Of a stretch of 64,000 nt of DNA, positions 58,547 to 64,000 are shown in pieces; within the stretch, counting starts at the first letter, position 1, and every line of letters begins with the position of its first letter. The notes under the pieces are model-generated. The model saw only the letters and a program-made list of their open reading frames with translations. It was not told the DNA's origin and did not search any database. The DNA comes from Hymenoscyphus infarciens (taxonomy: Eukaryota; Ascomycota; Leotiomycetes; Helotiales; Helotiaceae), in assembly GCA_001414345.1 (NCBI GenBank), contig LLCB01000130.1, positions 1-64,000 on the forward strand, written 5' to 3'. The translations under genes and the position numbers were made by a program.

Positions 58547-60169
58547 GTGTGGGGGTTGCCTCGAGGTATGTGTAGGATATTTTGGAGATATATAATTTGT
58601 GTGGGATATTTAGGGGGGAGTTGTATTTATAAGCGTGACTGTTAAATATTAGGGACACAATCGGGAACTAGAATGAAGATCTTTAATCCACACATGGAAT
58701 CTGTAACGTCCTCCGCGTGAGAGCTCAGTTGTTGAGCTGTTAACACCTCCTCCCCAGTTCCCCTTTTGCTTATTATCTGTGTGGAAATCTCGAGTAGTCA
58801 ATATCGTGGAGGCGGAGTTGAGAGATAGAGGTTCTTACACTTCTCAATTTCATTATCCCACGCCGTTTTTTAAAAAGTAGGTAGGGGTAAGATACCGCGA
58901 GGAGTGGCTTCCTCTCTATTACAGAGAAGAGAAGCTTTGTTTATATAGTGAGAACTTGGAAACCACTTACTCAATACTCTTAACAATCTAACTCAAGAAA
59001 AGCGTGAATAAAACCTAAGATGCTTGAAACCCCCTCTTCTCTTCTCTATCATTACTTCTACCTTTACTTCTAATTGGTCCTAAGCCTTACTCTAAGTTTG
59101 CACATCCCTCTATTACCTAGCCATTTTCGTAATAACAACTTCAAATATTATACGAGAACGTTTAGAAGAATGAAGAGGTAGAGTTTCTCCTTCTTCTAAA
59201 ACTTATTGAATGATTTAAGGGATTATCCTAGATAGTGTATAATCAAAGTAAGAAGTAAAGACTATGTTTCTTACTAAAATTTCGAGAGGGTTAAGTTTTC
59301 ATCTGATATATTTCGCTAATTAGGAAATTATGCTATGTAATATTTACACTCTTCGCTCTTATATACTTCACTTCCTATACACTTCACTTCTTATATACTT
59401 TATAATAAGAATAAAGATTCTATCTATTCTCTATCTATTACTTCAAAGTATCTAGGGCATTTGAGAAACCACGATATATAACAAAACTACTCAACTACAC
59501 TCTTCACTTCCTGACTCTTTCACTAAAGAGTTAAAAGAAAGTTGGCCTTCATCTGCTCTACAAAATCTACATTGAAACACCTGGGACAATTGAAAATGTG
59601 CAATGTGCAATAAACCCCTTGTTACTCAAATGACTGACAGTTCTCACTTCGACCCCGCGAAACAGATGTTCATCTACAGTGACGTACCGGAAACAATTAC
59701 ACGGCCCATAAGAACACTTCAGAGAGAAATTGTCAGCACACACCAGAGAAGCCAAAACTCGGGTTGCGGAGAGAGCCAGAAGCTTCGTTGCACGTCCTTG
59801 CACACAGCATACTAGAAACAAGTTACGCCAGTCTCGGTTCCCCTCGGTTGGAAGGAGTATCCTCAACTCTCATCCCTCGGTGGCGACCTCGATTGGGGGA
59901 AAAGTTACTCTCAGGCTTTGGATTACAATCGTAAGAAGATTATTGCAGCCAGCTCTACCCTTCCTCATCTCGCCTCCACAATCGAAACCACGCGGTCCAG
60001 ACCTGGAATTGGAAGGGAAAAAAGAAACGATATTTTGCTTAACGAAGTCAAGGGAGAGGGGGAAATAGATTGCGATGGCTAAAGAGCCGATGAATTAAAA
60101 TCTTATATTCTTGGCGAAAAAGCTTTCTACAGTAATGGTACATACCCCGATTCGTCCCGTCTAACAGGT
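58547..60169. other. AT-rich gene-free stretch with likely repeat remnant
   Basis: No gene. The part 58709-59573 looks like a decayed repetitive element (listed separately). The rest is the 3' flank of the F-box and SED5 genes. Confidence 0.5.
58709..59573. mobile_element. Possible decayed LTR-like element
   Basis: An AT-rich block begins TGTAACG/TGTTGAGCTGTTAACACC-like and ends near TCTACA. It contains a TATATAG box-like motif (about 58941) followed by polypyrimidine stretches, and repeats of CTTCACTTC / CTTATATACTT. TG..CA-like ends are visible but no matching target duplication, so a solo LTR is only one option. Confidence 0.3.
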
Positions 60170-61327
60170 CTATCCTGCTACCAGAACCCAGAGTCTATTT
60201 CGAAAGTTAGCGAGTCGTTCAGGTATTCATGAAAAAGGAAAGGGGGCCGGCCCCTTCATAGCTAGTATGCTGCTGAATCTTGGGGGGATAGGGAAACTTA
60301 CAAGAAAAATATCATGAGCACACCAAACATCTTAGCAATCAGCCAGCGATTGCCAGATACCCGCGACCAGTACTTGAGTAACTCCCTCTGAGCACCTTGT
60401 ACGTTATCCACCACATCCTCCGTATTCGCATCGATCCGCTGGACCATATCACCCTGTTCCTGAACCATAGATGCCAGCTGCCCGAAAATACCACCGAGTT
60501 CTTGAATGGTCCTCTCTATTGATTCTATGGCCTGGCTTCTCTGCTCAATGTACTGATTTTGTGGTTGTGCCTCTTCCATCATTAACAATTGTTGGTCGCC
60601 CACTGGATTTAGTGATAAGAGATCTTGGCCTGGACCCGGAGATCCTCGATTTGGCGTACTGTACAAAGGAGATGCGGATTGTGATATTGGAGGGGCGGTA
60701 TTGGCGGATACTGAGGAAACGAAGTTTTCGGTTCGCGATCGGGATTCTTGAAGATTCTTGCTGCGGACCTCCAGAAGTTCTTTGAAGTTGACCCCCAGAT
60801 CTCGAATCCCCTCATTAAGCATGCCCACGACATTTGCGTTATGTTGCCCTACTTGGTCGCCTTTGGAATTGGGATGTTGCGCTCGGGATAGTGATTGCAA
60901 ATCGATTAGTTCCGTCTTTAGGCGAGCAACATCTTGTTTGATAACAAAAGTCAGCTGGTTTATCTCGACTGGCTTGTCATCGAAAAGGGTTTTTCGTTTC
61001 GCGACTATAATTCGTTATCAGTATGCCAAACATCAAGTCTAGATGATGATGCTAGAATGGAGATACTGGTCGTTATCACTCACGTTGCGCCAGTTTTTCC
61101 AATTTGCCCATGGTGCTCCCGACCTTCCGACCGATTTCAGCAGCCTGTTTTGCGAATTCTGATCGTTTTGGTTTGTAATCTCCATCTAGACCCCCATTTG
61201 CCTTTTGAGCGTCTGTGAGGAGCGACTGTCTCTGCGATCCTATCTTGTTGGAAGCTTGTCGTTTTTGGACTTGTGTGAGAACGGACCTGAACTCATTGGT
61301 TCGGTCTTGAATCGAGGATACTGCCAT
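60170..61327 (-). CDS. SED5: Syntaxin-5-type Golgi t-SNARE
   Basis: Qa-SNARE of ER-Golgi and intra-Golgi fusion. Three exons: 61327-61084, 61004-60302 and 60194-60170, giving 323 residues. The N-terminal IQDRTNEFRSVLTQVQKRQ is the Sly1-binding-type syntaxin-5 N-terminus. The Habc-like helices follow (ALxKLEKLAQ region). The SNARE helix (about 225-290) has the zero-layer Gln in GGIFGQLASMVQEQGDM. The tail anchor LIAKMFGVLMIFFL is completed by a 25-base last exon coding LWVLVAG. Stopping without splicing would leave a short anchor, so the tiny exon is favoured. Confidence 0.92.
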
Positions 61328-62372
61328 TTCGGCCGTTGAGCGCGACTTCTGCGACTTGTCTTTCCCAAGCCCTGGACCAAATTCAATATGCGATCGGGGC
61401 GCTCGAGGGCGTTATCGTCGTCTTGGTCGTCGAGCGCGTTTTGCGAAAATCAAGGTCGCTTCCTCTTTTCTTGTCCTGGGATTTAAGACGCAAGGTGAGG
61501 AAGAAGAGGAAGGAGAGGAAGGAGAGGAAGGAGAGGAAGGAGAGGAAGGAGAGGAATCGTCGGATCGAGTTGGTGGGGAATTGAGAAAAAGTGTGGACGA
61601 AGGAGCGTGTGAGCTGAACTCTAACTAGTAGTCGGATGGATACAGAGTGCGAGTGCGAATGTGAATGTGAATGCGCGATGGATGTTTTACAGTTTCAATC
61701 AATTAGGACATGGACAGGTGGTTCAAAGCCAGAGATGCGCTAGTGGTAAGGGTCATCTTAAAATACATGGGTGCCTGGAGTATTAGGCAGGAAAAGAGGC
61801 ATCCTTTTAAAGTGGGACATGTAGGGATTGCAATGGTGGGTCTGAGGAGCGTGCGTTTGTGGCTGTGCATCACGTGGAATCTTCCATCTTTTCCAGCCCT
61901 GGTTACCTTGGAAGTGGCGTAAACGGCGTAGTCGAGACCAAGTGAATCCTTTTCGAGGCAGGAATTTCAGTGTCATGGATGTCATGGATTGAGATGGGAA
62001 TCCCAACGTTGAACTCGGACTTTTGCTGCTTCTAACCACCTTCTTCAAACACTATTTTTATGTGATAGATTTCCAGTCAAGGACCCCCCAAGCAGTCTTT
62101 TATATCAGAGCGACGTCCAGGTTCCCCAGGCAATACTACCTAGTATCCACCCTCACCTCAGTGACGTTTGCTCTACTGCCCTGCCCTCTGCCAAGCCTCT
62201 CTCTAGTTCATCAACCGTCTCTGCCAACCCGCCGCGCGATTTCGGAACATCAACAACACCCAATCTCCACACCCATTCCACCTTTCCTCTCCTCCTCTAC
62301 AGCCACTTCTCCCATGCTCAATCCGTCTATCATTGTTTGGTGAGCGCCGTTGCTGTACCGCCTACCGGGACC
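61328..62372. other. Divergent SED5 / terminal gene intergenic region
   Basis: 1045 bases carrying both promoters and one purine minisatellite. No other gene is seen. Confidence 0.5.
61508..61556. repeat. (GGAAGGAGA)n minisatellite
   Basis: Purine-only tandem repeat, period about 10 (GAAGGAGAGG), in the region upstream of SED5. Confidence 0.85.
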
Positions 62373-64000
62373 ATGGCTCGACCATTCCCCAATACCTTTG
62401 ATACCGACTCGCCCTTGTACGTCTTTCCCAAGTTACAGGTAAAACCCTCTCCAACTTGCCCATCAAACTAACCTCAAGTCGCAGGTCTCCCCAGTCAGGG
62501 AGTGGCAGTAACACTCCGATATCCTACCGCACAAACGTCAATCGCCAAAAGACGACGAAATGGACTCAGGCAAAGGCGGTTGATTATGGCGGAGACGATT
62601 GGGGAGACGATGATGAATATGACTCTCCCCCGCCCCCGGTCTCCAAGAAGCCCACCGGACTACGACAACAAGGCCAGGGACTCCCAAGCCAGGCGCAAGG
62701 AAACCAGCCATCGAATGATTACGGCAAGAAAACATATGGTCAATTGCCTGGCGTTCCGCCGCCTGCGAACAACCCTCGAGGACGAACCAACTCCTTTGGG
62801 GCCGATGAAGAGAGAAACTTCTCGAGTGCCACCGTTCGACAGCCATCACCCTCGGTCGTGAACCACCCGTCCAGTGGCCCTGCCACTCGATTCTCCCAGA
62901 TTACCGGCGTGCCGTCTACTCGTAATGCCAGTGGTCCGCCTGCTCTTTCTGTCTCGACACAGTCTCCGACGGGCTTGCGAAAATCAAGTCAAGTGATGCA
63001 GCCAGTCGCCGAATCCCCCAATCCAGACATACCTCTACAATCATCCGAGCCCGCTTCTGCCGCTACCACGCAAACTTCTTTGAGTGATTATCAAAACTCG
63101 AGAGACTATTCTCCATCCGCCGTTCCTCCACCACTATCTACACGCCCATCTCCAGCTCCCCAATCCCCACAGGCCACAAGGGATCGATCACAGTCCGCTA
63201 CACGATTTCCTACTCGAAAGAGCAGTCTCAGTCAATCGACCGGACCACCTGATTTAACTACCAACAGACAACCATTAGAGGAATCCGCGACTTCACAACC
63301 ATGGACCGCTGGCCGACCTGCTTCACCCGCAGAAAACCCGAAATCTGCTACTACCCCCACCACGGGCAAGAAGCTTCCATTTATACGACCGGCAGATATA
63401 TATAAACGAGCTGAAGAAGAGAGACAGTCTATGGAGTCGGGTAGACCTAGCATGGATTCTATCATGGGCACACGGGGCAACGAGAGCGGCGAATCTTCTG
63501 CAAGAAGAAATACCAGAGAGCGTACAGACAGTTTGGGCTCCAGACATAGAAGCAGTATGGATGACGAGGGTTCCGATTCAGGCCGTCGCCTGATGCCGAT
63601 GCTTGATACCGTGAAAGAGAGAAAAAGCGAGTATGGCTTTGATGGCTTCAACGTTAATGAACAAGCCATACGGTCAAACCCCGGACAGCCAGAGCAGGGT
63701 CCGGTTCAATCATCAACCCTAAGTCAACCTGGTCTAGAGGATATCCGCAGTCACTCGACAAGTCCAAAGCTTCCGGATTTAAATCGTATATCTGGATTTG
63801 GGATGGACATGTTCTCACCCAATCGTACAGATTCAGAGGATACCCCAAGAGCGTCTGACACTGCAACTTCCCCTCCGGCCAGTGAAAATACACTTCACAA
63901 CCAACCTTCAATTGGCTTAAGATCAGTTGTTCACCAAGCATTCGACAGATCCGACGATTCTTCAGTACCGCCTACCCCAGCCTCTCGAAATGGCAGCGGT
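62373..64000 (+). CDS. Large disordered fungal protein, 5' part only
   Basis: Exon 1 (62373-62416) and exon 2 (62484 to beyond the window) give more than 515 residues without a stop. The N-terminus MARPFPNTFDTDSPL is joined in phase to SPQSGSGSNTPISYRTNV. A Trp/Asp motif, VDYGGDDWGDDDEYD, follows, then proline-rich stretches (VPPPANNPRGR, RFSQITGVPSTR) and KLPFIRPADIYKRAEEERQS near residue 320. Composition is Ser/Pro/Thr-rich and hydrophilic. No enzyme domain is visible in this part. The N-terminal layout looks conserved in Pezizomycotina, but I cannot name a function; a cytoskeletal or signalling scaffold is a guess. The 3' part lies outside. Confidence 0.8.

Overview
The window is nuclear DNA of a filamentous ascomycete. 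The evidence is many short GT..AG introns of about 45-80 bases, a Zn2Cys6 regulator, a divergent chitin-synthase-type enzyme, a PEST-free core of conserved eukaryotic genes, and AT-rich decayed transposon islands. Protein flavour and gene content suggest Pezizomycotina, probably Leotiomycetes (Helotiales), but that last step is inference. No bacterial, viral or CRISPR features were seen.

Layout. 1-1749: AT-rich, with a decayed TA-flanked inverted-repeat element. 1750-4173 (-): Hsp110/Hsp88 chaperone with a good heat-shock element upstream. 5659-8177 (-): chitin-synthase-like GT2 enzyme. 8178-14564: 6.4 kb without a supportable gene, rich in microsatellites, lying between two divergent genes. 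14565-17346 (+): LSH/DDM1/Irc5-type SNF2 ATPase. 17347-21249: transposon graveyard with two clear non-autonomous elements, one with a perfect 8-bp target duplication. 21250-34829: dense core block holding a small membrane protein, SNF8/VPS22 (-), RPS16 (+), TYR1 (-), RPS14 (+), AAR2 (-), a small Mediator-like protein (+) and eIF3c/NIP1 (+). 34830-39443: a 500-bp MITE with ~105-bp arms, a small GRG-motif protein and an intron-containing tRNA-Gln. 39444-41064 (+): a C2H2 zinc-finger gene split by a ~766-bp inverted-repeat insertion. 42158-48123: small secreted protein, acireductone dioxygenase (-), two small membrane proteins (+), inositol-monophosphatase-family enzyme (-). 48758-51978 (-): Zn2Cys6 transcription factor. 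54880-56058 (+): phosphopantothenate-cysteine ligase. 56451-58546 (+): F-box protein. 58547-60169: AT-rich repeat remnant. 60170-61327 (-): SED5 syntaxin. 62373-64000 (+): start of a large disordered protein that runs off the window.

The genes do not form a pathway cluster. They are housekeeping functions (translation, splicing, endosomal and Golgi traffic, tyrosine, CoA and methionine-salvage metabolism), several in divergent pairs sharing one short promoter region. The accessory signal lies in the intergenic transposon remnants. The most informative item is the zinc-finger gene: its third finger is found, in frame, on the far side of an inverted-repeat insertion.

All gene models were spliced by eye; exon borders were checked for reading-frame closure but not against transcripts.
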